DNA of 64,000 bases from Sinomonas atrocyanea (GCF_030811715.1 NZ_JAUSRH010000001.1:531160-595159); one strand, 5' to 3'. Shown: positions 54,518-63,264, counted from the first letter of the stretch. Notes: generated from the letters alone by a model not told the origin. Program-made: numbers and translations.

Positions 54518-55120
54518 TCAGACGGTCTCGACGACGTCCTCGTAGGCGAACTTGGTCTTCGCGGGGCCCCAGGCGTCGGGGCCGGGCTGGCCGATGTTGA
54601 CCACGAGGAAGCTCTTGCGGCCGCCCTCGGCGAAGAAGTCCGCGTCGATCGCGGAGAAGTCGGCGCCGGTCATCGGGCCGGCGGCGAGCCCCAGCGAGCG
54701 CACGGCGAGGATGAAGTACCCGGCCTGCAGGTGTGCATTGTCGCGGCCGGTGCCGTAGCGGACCACGTCGTCGTCGAACATCGACTTCAGCCCGGCGGCC
54801 TGCGGAAGGAACGTCTCGAAGCGCTCGTGCCACTCGGTGTCGAAGGAGAGGACGGCCACGAGCGGCGCTGCGAGGGTCTTGGCCTGGTTGCCGCGGCTCA
54901 TGTGGGACACGAGGCGCTCCCGCGCCTCGGGCGTGCGGACGTACGTGACGCGCATCGGCTGGTTGTTGAAGGCGGTCGGTCCGAACTTCGCGAGCTCGTA
55001 GATCGCCTGCGCCTGCTCGTCGGTCACCTCCCCGGTGAAGGTGTTGGCGGTGCGGGCCTCGACGAAGAGGGCGTTGACGGCTTCGGCGTCGAGCGCAGCT
55101 TCCTGATGGGCGATGCTCAT
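54518..55120 (-). CDS. RutE/HadB-like nitroreductase-family protein
   Basis: A 200-aa FMN-dependent reductase of the malonic-semialdehyde-reductase (RutE) branch. Typical features: ARTANTFTGEVTDEQ, the FMN-contact KFGPTAFNNQPMRVTYV and the C-terminal GRKSFLVVNIGQPGPDAW. In the Rut pyrimidine pathway this enzyme reduces malonic semialdehyde to 3-hydroxypropionate. It is divergent from a uracil permease, which supports, but does not prove, a link to pyrimidine use; rutABCDF are not in the window. Strong ribosome site GGAGA. Confidence 0.88.
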   Translation of the reverse strand: MSIAHQEAALDAEAVNALFVEARTANTFTGEVTDEQAQAIYELAKFGPTAFNNQPMRVTYVRTPEARERLVSHMSRGNQAKTLAAPLVAVLSFDTEWHERFETFLPQAAGLKSMFDDDVVRYGTGRDNAHLQAGYFILAVRSLGLAAGPMTGADFSAIDADFFAEGGRKSFLVVNIGQPGPDAWGPAKTKFAYEDVVETV

Positions 55121-55292
55121 GCGTGTCTCCTCACGGCGGCCCGGCGGCCGCCCTCATCAACCTGACAACCGCCGCCCCCGCCCCGGGCATCCCTTCCGGA
55201 GGCGTGACGTTGCCCACACCCCGGGACCGTTCCCGACCAGCGAGTAGGATGTCCTGCGGCATCCCCGCTCCCCCACGCTTGGAAGGCGCCCC

Positions 55293-56594
55293 ATGAGCCT
55301 GCTCGGAACCAGATGGAAGCTCCACGGCGACGGCCGCTCCGTCCGTCCCGGCGAGGTGGTGGCCCCCGGCGAGCGGCTCGCGTGGCCGATCACGATCGGC
55401 GTCGGGCTGCAGCACGTCGTGGCGATGTTCGGCGCAACATTCCTCGTGCCGATCCTGACGCACATGCCGCCGGCCACGACCCTGTTCTTCTCGGGCATCG
55501 GCACGCTGCTGTTCCTCGTGGTCACGCGTGGGCGGGTGCCGAGCTACCTGGGGTCCTCGTTCGCGTTCATCGCCCCGATCCTCGCCTCGCAGCAGCAGTT
55601 CGGCGTCGCTGGGGCGCTCGGCGGCGTCGTGGTGGCCGGCGTGGTGCTCGCCGCCGTGGGTGCCGTGGTCCAGGCGTTCGGGGCGCACTGGATCAACGCG
55701 ATCATGCCCCCGGTGGTCACCGGCACGATCGTGGCGCTGATCGGGCTGAACCTCGCTCCCGCGGCGAAGCAGAACTTCGACGCCGCCCCCGTCACGGCAC
55801 TCGTCACGCTGCTGGCGATCATCTTGGTCTCCGTGCTCTTCCGCGGGATCCTGGGCCGGCTGAGCATCCTCATCGGCGTGGTGGCCGGATACATCGTCGC
55901 CGTGTGGCGCGGCGAGGTGAACTTCTCGAAGATCGACGCCGCCGCGTGGATCGGGCTCCCGCACTTCCAGACCCCCGCCTTCCACCTCGGCGTGCTCGGC
56001 CTATTCGTGCCGGTGGTCCTCGTACTCGTCGCCGAGAACGTGGGGCACGTGAAGAGCGTCGCGGCCATGACCGGGGCGAATCTGGACGACATGGCCGGAC
56101 GCGCCCTCATGGCCGACGGCGCCGCGACCGTCCTCGCCGGCCTCGGCGGCGGCTCGGGCACCACGACCTACGCCGAGAACATCGGCGTCATGGCCGCGAC
56201 CAAGGTGTACTCGACGGCGGCCTACTGGGTTGCCGGCGTCACGGCCCTGCTGCTGAGCTTCTCCCCCAAGTTCGGCGAGCTCATCGCCACCGTCCCCGCG
56301 GGAGTGCTCGGCGGCGCGGCGACCATGCTCTACGGCATGATCGGCGTGCTCGGTGTGAAGATCTGGGTGCAGAACCGGGTCAACTTCTCGAACCCCGTGA
56401 ACATCACCACGGCCGCGGTCGCGCTCATCGTCGGCATCGCGGACTACACCTGGAAGGTCGGCGACCTGGCCTTCGCGGGGATCGCGCTCGGCTCCGCCGC
56501 CGCACTCATCGTCTTCCACGGCATGAGCGCGCTCGCCCGCTGGCGCGGCACCGCGACCGACGACGCCACCGAGCCCGCCGTCCGCAGCAGGTGA
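55293..56594 (+). CDS. uraA: Uracil/xanthine permease, NCS2 family
   Basis: A 433-aa nucleobase-proton symporter. About 12-14 membrane helices; family landmarks are the N-terminal QHVVAMFGATFLVPIL, SSFAFIAPI, and the substrate-site VLVLVAENVGHVKSVAAMTGANLDDM with the conserved Glu. The GGGSGTTTYAENIGVMAATKV stretch is the NCS2 signature. ATG with GGAAGG upstream. Divergent from the RutE-like gene. Uracil is the most likely substrate; the symbol is by resemblance. Confidence 0.88.
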   Translation: MSLLGTRWKLHGDGRSVRPGEVVAPGERLAWPITIGVGLQHVVAMFGATFLVPILTHMPPATTLFFSGIGTLLFLVVTRGRVPSYLGSSFAFIAPILASQQQFGVAGALGGVVVAGVVLAAVGAVVQAFGAHWINAIMPPVVTGTIVALIGLNLAPAAKQNFDAAPVTALVTLLAIILVSVLFRGILGRLSILIGVVAGYIVAVWRGEVNFSKIDAAAWIGLPHFQTPAFHLGVLGLFVPVVLVLVAENVGHVKSVAAMTGANLDDMAGRALMADGAATVLAGLGGGSGTTTYAENIGVMAATKVYSTAAYWVAGVTALLLSFSPKFGELIATVPAGVLGGAATMLYGMIGVLGVKIWVQNRVNFSNPVNITTAAVALIVGIADYTWKVGDLAFAGIALGSAAALIVFHGMSALARWRGTATDDATEPAVRSR

Positions 56595-56714
56595 ACCGCG
56601 GGCGGCGAGCGGGCGGCGAGTGATCCGCGGCCGGCGGGCGGGCGGCCGGTAAGCCGTGGCCGCCAGCAGCGGCGCACGGCCGCGGGCCCGCGCCGCTGCT
56701 GGAAGAATGGGCCC

Positions 56715-57251
56715 ATGGCTGACACCCCCACGGAAGAGCTGGTCCAACTCGTCGACGAGGACGGCACCCTCCTGGGCACCGCCCCGAAGGCGACCGTCCA
56801 CACCGAGAGCACCCCGCTGCACCTCGCGTTCTCGTGCCACGTGTTCGGACCCGATGGCCGGGTGCTCGTGACCCGCCGGGCCCTCGCCAAGAAGACCTGG
56901 CCGGGGGTCTGGACGAACGCGTTCTGCGGCCACCCGGCCCCGGGCGAGACCTTCGAGGACGCGATCCGGCGGAGGGCCGAGCAGGAGCTCGGGCTCGAGG
57001 TCCACTCGATCGAGCCGGTCCTGCCCGATTTCCGCTACCGGGCGGTGGACGCGTCCGGGATCGTCGAGTACGAGGTCTGCCCGGTCTTCCGGGCCGTCGC
57101 CGCGGCAGACCCCCGGGAGAACCCGGACGAGGTCGCCGAGTGGGCGTGGTCCGACCCGATCGACTTCCGCGCCGCCGTCGCCGCCGCGCCCTACGCGTTC
57201 AGCCCGTGGCTCGTCATGCAGCTCGACGCCCTCGCCGCGCAGGGCGACTAG
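56715..57251 (+). CDS. idi: Isopentenyl-diphosphate delta-isomerase, type I
   Basis: A 178-aa Nudix-fold enzyme interconverting IPP and DMAPP, the isoprenoid building blocks used for carotenoids and menaquinone. Catalytic Cys is in NAFCGHPAPGE; the Nudix-like helix FEDAIRRRAEQELGLEV and the second Glu in YEVCPVFRA region follow. Length is normal. AAGAAT lies 6 nt before the ATG, a weak leaderless-type arrangement. Monocistronic. Confidence 0.94.
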   Translation: MADTPTEELVQLVDEDGTLLGTAPKATVHTESTPLHLAFSCHVFGPDGRVLVTRRALAKKTWPGVWTNAFCGHPAPGETFEDAIRRRAEQELGLEVHSIEPVLPDFRYRAVDASGIVEYEVCPVFRAVAAADPRENPDEVAEWAWSDPIDFRAAVAAAPYAFSPWLVMQLDALAAQGD

Positions 57252-57271
57252 GAGTCCCCCGGCGGGGCTGA

Positions 57272-57329
57272 CCCTCGCCTTCGGACAGAACCCTGCGCTT
57301 CAGCACGGGGCTTTGACCGAAAGCCAGGG
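57272..57329. repeat. Intergenic inverted repeat, copy C (diverged)
   Basis: Right arm TTGACCGAAAGCCAGGG (57313-57329) matches the family of 41945-42002; the left arm CCCTCGCCTTCGGACAG (57272-57288) pairs at 13 of 17 positions. It lies between the converging idi and glycerate-kinase genes. Confidence 0.65.
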
Positions 57330-57351
57330 CAGAATCTGCCGAGGAGCCGCG

Positions 57352-58467
57352 TCAGGCGCCGGCGAGGAGCTCCGCGACCGCACGGCGGACGTACTGGGCG
57401 GCATGGGCGATCGCGTCGGCGGGGCTCGGGGCGAGGTCCACCAGGGCGCCGGCCGCCTCGATGCCGTGCTCGGCGAGCTGGCCCGGCTCGGCGAGGATGC
57501 GGCCGGCCACCGCGATGACGGGGATGCCCCGGTCCCGCGCCCGGTCGGCGAGCGCGATCGGGGCCTTGCCCGTGAGCGACTGCCCGTCGAGCGAGCCCTC
57601 CCCCGTGATCACGAGGTCCGCACCGGCAAGGCGGGCATCGATCCCCACGAGCTCGGCCACGAGGTCGAACCCGCTCTCGAGCCGCGCCCCGGTGAAGGCC
57701 AGGAACGCCGAGGGGAAGCCGCCGGCCGCCCCCGCGCCGGGGACGTCGACGTCCCGCCCCGTCGCCTCGGCGAGGACCTTCGCCCAAGTGCGCAGGCCGG
57801 CGTCGAGCGCCTCCACCGTCTCGGGGTCCGCGCCCTTCTGCGGGCCGAAGACGTGGGCCGCCCCGTCCGGCCCGACGAGTGGGTTGCGGACGTCGACGGC
57901 GATGCGCAGCGTGGCCGCGGCGAGCCGGGGGTCGAGGGCGGACGCGTCAAGGGAGGCGATGTCCGCGAGCGCGGCCCCGCCGAGCGGAACGACGTTGCCG
58001 GCAGCGTCGAGCGGCCGGAGCCCGAGGGCGCGCAGGGCGCCGGATCCGCCGTCGGTCATCGCGGAGCCGCCGACCCCGATCACGATCTCCGTGGCCCCGG
58101 CGTCCAGCGCCGCCGCGATCAGCTGCCCGGCACCGTAGGAGTGGGCCCGTCCGGCGGTCTCGGGATCCGGATCGGCACCGAGCGCCGCGAGGCCGGACGC
58201 CTGCGCGGTCTCGATCACGGCGGTGGCCCCGCGCAGCGCCCACGCGGCACCCACGGGCTTGATGAGCGGCCCGGTCACGGCGCGGATGCGTTCCTCGAAC
58301 CCCGCGGCGACGGCCGCCTCGAGGGTGCCCTCGCCGCCGTCGGCCACCGGGACGCGGACGATCTCGGCGTCCGGGTACACGGCCAGCGCACCCTCGGCCA
58401 TGGCGTCGGCGGCCTCGGCGGCCGTGAGCGAGCCTTTGAACTTGTCCGGGGCGATGAGGATGCGCAT
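57352..58467 (-). CDS. glxK: Glycerate kinase
   Basis: A 371-aa kinase phosphorylating glycerate to 2- or 3-phosphoglycerate, of the GlxK/GarK family. It starts RILIAPDKFKGSLTAAEAADAM, has VPVADGGEGTLEA, VIGVGGSAMTDGGSGAL and GEGSLDGQSLTGKAP, all family hallmarks. No glyoxylate genes adjacent. Divergent from the TMEM175-like gene; only 38 nt separate the starts. Confidence 0.94.
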   Translation of the reverse strand: MRILIAPDKFKGSLTAAEAADAMAEGALAVYPDAEIVRVPVADGGEGTLEAAVAAGFEERIRAVTGPLIKPVGAAWALRGATAVIETAQASGLAALGADPDPETAGRAHSYGAGQLIAAALDAGATEIVIGVGGSAMTDGGSGALRALGLRPLDAAGNVVPLGGAALADIASLDASALDPRLAAATLRIAVDVRNPLVGPDGAAHVFGPQKGADPETVEALDAGLRTWAKVLAEATGRDVDVPGAGAAGGFPSAFLAFTGARLESGFDLVAELVGIDARLAGADLVITGEGSLDGQSLTGKAPIALADRARDRGIPVIAVAGRILAEPGQLAEHGIEAAGALVDLAPSPADAIAHAAQYVRRAVAELLAGA

Positions 58468-58493
58468 TGCACCATCCTGCCAGTACCCGCTGA

Positions 58494-58499
58494 CACAAT
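58494..58499 (+). promoter_or_regulatory. Leaderless-type -10 (CACAAT)
   Basis: CACAAT-GTCCGC-GTG: a weaker -10 hexamer exactly 6 nt before the GTG of the TMEM175-like gene. Confidence 0.35.
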
Positions 58500-58505
58500 G
58501 TCCGC

Positions 58506-59108
58506 GTGGAGACCAACCGCGTCGAGGCGTTCAGTGACGGCGTCCTCGCCATCGCCATCACGATCATGGTGCTCGAGCTCAAGACCCCCGAGACCCCGGA
58601 CCTGCACGGCCTCGCCGCGGTCCTGCCGACGCTGCTCACCTATGTGCTCAGCTTCGTGTACATCGGGATCTACTGGACCAACCACCACCACCTCATGCAC
58701 CTCACCGCCAGGATCGACGGGGGTGCACTGTGGGCCAACCTGAACCTGCTGTTCTGGCTGTCGGTGGTCCCGTTCACCACGCGCTGGATGGACGAGAGCA
58801 GCCTCGCGGAGCTGCCCGTGCTCGTGTACGGGATCAACCTGCTGGCCGCCGCGGTCTCCTACACGATCCTGCAGACCCGCCTCATCCGCCTCCAGGGCGC
58901 CGGCAGCCGGCTCGCGCGGGCCATCCGCAACGACGCCAAGGGCAAGTGGTCCATGGCCCTGTACGTGGCCGGGTGCGCTGGGGCCTTCGTTTCGGTGTGG
59001 ATCAGCGCCGCCGCCTACGTGGCCGTGGCGGCGCTGTGGGTCGTCCCCGACCGGCGGATCGAGCGGGCCGTCGCCGAGGGCACCTCCGCGGACGACGGCG
59101 GCAGCTGA
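58506..59108 (+). CDS. TMEM175-family (DUF1211) potassium-channel-like protein
   Basis: A 200-aa membrane protein. The first helix carries RVEAFSDGVLAIAITIMVLELKTP, the FSDG signature of bacterial TMEM175 channels, followed by five more predicted helices and HHHLMHL in the loop after the third. Bacterial TMEM175 forms tetramers passing K+. GTG start (VETNRVEAF). Ends with a short acidic tail. Role in potassium or pH balance is inferred from family. Confidence 0.9.
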   Translation: METNRVEAFSDGVLAIAITIMVLELKTPETPDLHGLAAVLPTLLTYVLSFVYIGIYWTNHHHLMHLTARIDGGALWANLNLLFWLSVVPFTTRWMDESSLAELPVLVYGINLLAAAVSYTILQTRLIRLQGAGSRLARAIRNDAKGKWSMALYVAGCAGAFVSVWISAAAYVAVAALWVVPDRRIERAVAEGTSADDGGS

Positions 59109-59140
59109 GGGCGGCGCGTCCCTCGCCGCCGCGCGTGGAG

Positions 59141-60799
59141 TCAGCGCTGCGGGAGCGCCCGGGTGCCCTCGATCTGCACGGCCTGGAGGTCGTGGGCGTT
59201 GAGGCCGAGCTCGCGCAGGATCGTCGGGGCGATCTGGGTGGTCTCGACCGGGCCGGCGACCGCCGATGCGGTCGCATCCGCGCCCTGCGAGACGACGAGC
59301 GGGACGTGGCGGTCCTGCGGGTCGGCGCCGCCGTGCTCCGCGATCTTGCCCTTGCCGCCCGTGTAGACCACGCCGTGCTGGACGATGCCGAAGATGTCCG
59401 GGATGCGGGCGTCGTTGGCGGCCGTGTGGAAGAAGTCGGCCACCTGCGATCCGGCGTAGACGGCGGACAGGCCGGAGTCCTGGACCGTGAGGGGGGCCTT
59501 GTTGATGTCGTTGCCGGCCGCGGAGTGCGCGAGCAGGTACTGCTTGGCGAAGTCGGCAGCCTTCTGGGTGTGCTCGGTGAGCCAGAGCTGCATGATGTCG
59601 TCGTCCGTGGAGAAGGCGACGAGGTCGCCGGCGTGGCCGGCGGCCTTCCACGCGGCGTTGAGGCCGTCGACGATGGGGCCGTCGTCGACGCGCTTGAGCA
59701 CGGCAGGGTCCGTGGGGGACTGTCCGTGCTTCGCGGAGAGGATCACCGTGGTCTTCTTGGCGTCCGGGGTCTTGGCGATGGCGTCGGTCATCCTGCCGAC
59801 CTCGGTGTTGATGTAGTCCAGGGCCTTTGTCAGGAGCGGCCCGGGGGTCACGCCGTCGGCGAGGTAGCCGCCGGCCATGCCGTCCGAGGTCGGGAGCTTC
59901 TGCGCCGTCGAGACGGTCTGGAAGTTCATGCCGAAGACCCCGGGCTCACCCGCGTTCTGGGTGCCGGAGTGGTCCTTGCCGCCGATCTCGTTGAGGACGG
60001 CCTGGACCTTGTAGGTGTCGTACTGCTGGGTGGCGGCGTTGTCCTTCGTCCAGTCGCTGCCGGCGGGGTAGCCCGCGGCGGAGGCATCCGAGTTGATCTC
60101 GGGTGCGAACAGGTCATCGATGCCGGTGCCGGAGGGGCCGCTGAGGATGTCGTAGGCGATGTGCTTGTCCGACCAGGCGGTGCGCAGGCCGGCCTTCTTG
60201 GCGACCTCGAAGACCGTGTTCACCTTGAGGTACTGGTTGGGGTAGACCGGCTTGCACGTGGTCGGGTCCACGGGCAGGCTCGCCGGGTTCAGCAGCGAGC
60301 GGGGCTGGCCCGTCATCTGCAGGATGCTGTCCGGCAGCCCCTTCAGGCCCTGGCCGGCGTCGAGCGCGTTCTGGTCCTTGTCGGCCGCCTCTGTCATCGC
60401 CACTTCTGCGCCGGGCTTCGCCGTGGCGCAGTCCGTGGTGCCGGCGGGAAGGAGGGCACGGTTCCACGTGTCGTCGTAGTAGATGCCCGTGGTGCCGGGG
60501 TTGCCGCCGGTCAGCTGGCCGACCATGCCGGGGAACGAGTCCGAGGGCACGGGGGTCTGGGCGTTCGTGTAGCTCGTGCCGTGGCCGACGAGGCGGGCGA
60601 GCGCCGAGCCCGGGTGGTTCCGGACGTACCAGTCGAGGTCTGACTGGTGCAGGCCGTCCACAGAGAGCAGGAGGACGTGCTTGTCCGAGGCCGCCCTGTG
60701 GGACGTCGCCGGAGCGGCCACGGCGGCGCCGGCCGCGCCTGCCGTAGCCAGCGCCGCACCGAGCACGGCCGCGGCCGCCCGTTTCGTGGTGGTCTTCAT
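59141..60799 (-). CDS. Secreted alkaline-phosphatase-superfamily phosphodiesterase
   Basis: A 552-aa exported enzyme of the nucleotide pyrophosphatase/phosphodiesterase group. A signal peptide (MKTTTKRAAAAVLGAALATAGAAGAAVAAPA) is clear. Metal and nucleophile sites: LLSVDGLHQSD, TPVPSDSFPGMVGQ (nucleophile Ser/Thr), ILSAKHGQSP and AEHGGADPQDRHVPL. ATG with GAAGGGAACC upstream. It lies downstream of the GlpQ-like gene on the same strand with a hairpin-containing gap, and could release phosphate from extracellular phosphodiesters. Confidence 0.88.
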   Translation of the reverse strand: MKTTTKRAAAAVLGAALATAGAAGAAVAAPATSHRAASDKHVLLLSVDGLHQSDLDWYVRNHPGSALARLVGHGTSYTNAQTPVPSDSFPGMVGQLTGGNPGTTGIYYDDTWNRALLPAGTTDCATAKPGAEVAMTEAADKDQNALDAGQGLKGLPDSILQMTGQPRSLLNPASLPVDPTTCKPVYPNQYLKVNTVFEVAKKAGLRTAWSDKHIAYDILSGPSGTGIDDLFAPEINSDASAAGYPAGSDWTKDNAATQQYDTYKVQAVLNEIGGKDHSGTQNAGEPGVFGMNFQTVSTAQKLPTSDGMAGGYLADGVTPGPLLTKALDYINTEVGRMTDAIAKTPDAKKTTVILSAKHGQSPTDPAVLKRVDDGPIVDGLNAAWKAAGHAGDLVAFSTDDDIMQLWLTEHTQKAADFAKQYLLAHSAAGNDINKAPLTVQDSGLSAVYAGSQVADFFHTAANDARIPDIFGIVQHGVVYTGGKGKIAEHGGADPQDRHVPLVVSQGADATASAVAGPVETTQIAPTILRELGLNAHDLQAVQIEGTRALPQR

Positions 60800-60913
60800 G
60801 GTGGTTCCCTTCCGGCGCCTGGGCGCCCAGCATCCGGCCGCCGGCAGGCGGCCCGCAGGCGATGCTTCCACCGCGGGCGGGGGGCCCGGGGTGGTTGGGC
60901 GGCCACAAGGCGA

Positions 60914-60972
60914 GAGTTCCCTCGGAGTTCGGCTGGGCGTCGCCCAGCTCCCAGAGGATTCACCGGGAACTC
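60914..60972. repeat. Nested inverted repeat upstream of the phosphodiesterase gene
   Basis: Outer arms GAGTTCCC (60914-60921) and GGGAACTC (60965-60972) enclose GCTGGGC / GCCCAGC (60932-60948, loop GTC). It lies between the glpQ-type stop and the phosphodiesterase start; terminator of the former or control site of the latter. Confidence 0.5.
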
Positions 60973-61018
60973 AGGGGACCTTCTCCGTATCGGGCTGGCT
61001 CCGGCAGAGAGCGCCCCA

Positions 61019-61783
61019 TCAGCGCGGGGGCCAGGCCCCGCGCGCCTGGAGCACCGAACGCAGCACGTCGGCCCGGTCGGTGAGGAGCCCGTCCACGCCG
61101 GCGTCGAGGAGCCGGTGCATGTCCGCGGCCTCGTTGACCGTCCACACGTGCACCTGCAGGCCGAGGCGGTGGGCGCGGTCCACGAACCCGCGGGTGGGGA
61201 CGCGGAGGCCCCGGAAGTGCTCAGGCACCTGGAGCGCGCCGATGCCCCTGAGCGCGCGGCGCAGCAGCGCCTCGGGAAGGGGCGCCCCGAGGAGCCGCAT
61301 CACGGCCGCGGACTCGATGCCGGACGAGGACGCCACCGGCCGGGAGAGCCGGGACAGCACGGCGCGGCGGCGCGCGTCGGAGAACGAGGTGACGAGCACC
61401 CGGTCGTGCAGGCGCATCCGCTCGATGAGCCCGGCGAGGGGAGCCACGGCGGCGGCCGACTTCACGTCCACGTTGACGTACGCCCCCGGCAGCTCCTCGA
61501 CGAGCTCTGCGAACAGCGGCACGCGCTCGGAGGCACCGATCCTCGCGGCCGCCACGGCGGACCAGTCCAGCTCGGCCAGGGCCCCGGTCCGGTCCGTGAC
61601 GCGGTCCAGACGCTCGTCGTGGAAGGCGACCAGTGCGCCGTCGTGCGTGGCCCGGACGTCCGTCTCGAGGTGGGTGAATCCGAGGTCCCACGCGGCGCGG
61701 AACGCGGTGAGCGTGTTCTCGAGCCCTTCGGGGGAGAAGCCGCGGTGCGCGAAGGCCATGGGGGCCGGGTGGAAGAACGGCAC
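61019..61783 (-). CDS. glpQ: Glycerophosphodiester phosphodiesterase
   Basis: A 254-aa GDPD-family enzyme splitting glycerophosphodiesters into glycerol-3-phosphate and alcohol. The TIM-barrel core begins FAHRGFSPEGLENTLTAFRAA (His, Arg, Glu), then HLETDVRATHDGALVAFHDERLDRVTDRTG, and ends HVWTVNEAADMHRLLDAGVDGLLTDRADV. No signal peptide, so intracellular (UgpQ-like) use is likely. GTG start (VPFFHPAPM). Divergent from the NUDIX gene. Confidence 0.93.
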   Translation of the reverse strand: MPFFHPAPMAFAHRGFSPEGLENTLTAFRAAWDLGFTHLETDVRATHDGALVAFHDERLDRVTDRTGALAELDWSAVAAARIGASERVPLFAELVEELPGAYVNVDVKSAAAVAPLAGLIERMRLHDRVLVTSFSDARRRAVLSRLSRPVASSSGIESAAVMRLLGAPLPEALLRRALRGIGALQVPEHFRGLRVPTRGFVDRAHRLGLQVHVWTVNEAADMHRLLDAGVDGLLTDRADVLRSVLQARGAWPPR

Positions 61784-61807
61784 GGCCCCACGCTACCTCC
61801 ACCCGAG

Positions 61808-61813
61808 TAGGCT
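61808..61813 (+). promoter_or_regulatory. Leaderless-type -10 (TAGGCT)
   Basis: TAGGCT-GGCGGC-ATG: same hexamer and spacing as at 25816, placed before the NUDIX gene. Confidence 0.45.
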
Positions 61814-61819
61814 GGCGGC

Positions 61820-62302
61820 ATGGAGCTGAGCGCCGCGAGCCGCGAATACTTCCGCACGCTTCCGCGACGGCGGGTCGCCGCGGGCCTGGTGATCCGCGAC
61901 GGCGGCGGCCGCGTCCTGGCCGTCAAGCCCAACTACCGGGACGGCTGGCTGCTGCCCGGCGGCACCGTGGATCCGGGCGAGGCCCCGCGCAAGGCCGCCC
62001 GCCGCGAGGGCCGCGAGGAGCTCGGGCTCGACATCGAGCCAGGGGCCCTCCTGCTGATCGCCCACTCGGCCTTCCCGGACCCGGTCGGGGACGGGCTGAG
62101 CTTCCTGTACGACGGCGGATCGCTCCCCGCGGGCGCCTCCGTCACCCTCCAGGAGGAGGAGCTCATCGAGTGGCGGTTCGTGGGCGAGGAGGAGTTCGGG
62201 GAGTACTTCGGCGACCACGGTGCCCGGCACATCGAGGCGGCGCTCACCGGGCTCGCGGAGGCCCGCACGCTCGAGCTCGAGGACGGCGTCGAGGTCCTCT
62301 AG
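61820..62302 (+). CDS. NUDIX hydrolase
   Basis: A 160-aa Nudix protein. The Nudix box is complete: GGTVDPGEAPRKAARREGRE followed by ELGL (G-x5-E-x7-R-E-x2-E-E-x-G pattern). The lead RRRVAAGLVIRDGGGRVLAVKPNYRDGWLLPGG is typical of ADP-ribose or nucleotide-sugar hydrolases. Substrate cannot be told. Monocistronic, leaderless-type promoter; converges on the HtrA-like gene. Confidence 0.92.
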   Translation: MELSAASREYFRTLPRRRVAAGLVIRDGGGRVLAVKPNYRDGWLLPGGTVDPGEAPRKAARREGREELGLDIEPGALLLIAHSAFPDPVGDGLSFLYDGGSLPAGASVTLQEEELIEWRFVGEEEFGEYFGDHGARHIEAALTGLAEARTLELEDGVEVL

Positions 62303-62319
62303 CCGGTCCGCGAGCGCAT

Positions 62320-63264
62320 TCAGTCCGCGAGCTCTGTGGGTTCGGTCACGACGTCCACCATGGCCTCCCCGCGGAGGACGGTGATCTCCGTGCGCCGCCC
62401 GATGGCCTCGGCAAACATGTGCCGCTGGAGGGACTGGGCGTCCTTGAGGGGCTCGCCGTTGATCGCGAGCAGGAGGTCGCCGCGCCGGATGCCGCTGGAC
62501 TCCGCCGGGCTCCCGCCCACCACCTCGGCGACGCGCAGCGCCCGCCGGGACCCGGTGCGGGCCGCCCAGCGCGCCTCCAGCGGCGTCGGCACGCTCACGA
62601 GTCCCAGATAGGCGCGGCGGACGCGCCCGTCGAGGCGGAGGGAGTCGAGGATCCGCCGGGTCGTGGCGTTGATCGGCACGGCGAGGCCGAGCCCGAATCC
62701 GGCCACGGCGGTGTTGATCCCCACCACGCGGCCCCGCGAGTCCGCGAGGGCGCCGCCCGAGTTGCCGGGGTTGAGTGCGGCGTCGGTCTGGATGACGTCC
62801 TCGATGAGGCGCGACGCCGTCCGCCCCCGGGCCGGGATCGAGCGCCCGAGCGCGCTCACGACTCCGGCCGTGACGCTGCCCTCGAGGCCGAGCGGGCTGC
62901 CCACCGCAACCACGAGCGATCCGACCAGCAGCGTGTCCGCGTCGCCGAGCTCGGGCGGCTCGGGCACGTCGATGCCGCTGCGCAGGACGGCGAGGTCGGA
63001 GAGGGGGTCGCGGCCCACCACGGCGAACGGCCCGACCGTGCCGTCCGCGAACGCCACCTCGCCGTGGTTGAGGCGCCCGACCACATGCGCGTTCGTCACG
63101 AGGTGCCGCTCCGCGGTGAGCACGACGGCGCTCCCGGACCCCCGCTCGGTCCGCACCGAGGCGACACGCGGGGTCAGGTGCCGGGCCACGCCGGTGACGA
63201 CCTGGGAGTAGGCGTCCATGGCCGGCCCCTCGGCGAGGCGGCCGGCGTCGCTGTTCTCGCTCAT
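62320..63264 (-). CDS. HtrA-like serine protease with PDZ domain
   Basis: A 314-aa trypsin-fold protease. Triad: His in VTNAHVVGRLN, Asp in DPLSDLAVLRSG, Ser in ALNPGNSGGALAD. A PDZ domain occupies about residues 220-310 (LRVAEVVGGSPAESSGIRRGDLLLAINGEPLKDAQSLQ). No signal peptide or membrane helix is visible, unlike most HtrA proteins, so an intracellular location is likely. An ATG 15 codons downstream (63219) has a better ribosome site (GAGGGG, 6-nt spacing) and may be the true start. Confidence 0.9.
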   Translation of the reverse strand: MSENSDAGRLAEGPAMDAYSQVVTGVARHLTPRVASVRTERGSGSAVVLTAERHLVTNAHVVGRLNHGEVAFADGTVGPFAVVGRDPLSDLAVLRSGIDVPEPPELGDADTLLVGSLVVAVGSPLGLEGSVTAGVVSALGRSIPARGRTASRLIEDVIQTDAALNPGNSGGALADSRGRVVGINTAVAGFGLGLAVPINATTRRILDSLRLDGRVRRAYLGLVSVPTPLEARWAARTGSRRALRVAEVVGGSPAESSGIRRGDLLLAINGEPLKDAQSLQRHMFAEAIGRRTEITVLRGEAMVDVVTEPTELAD

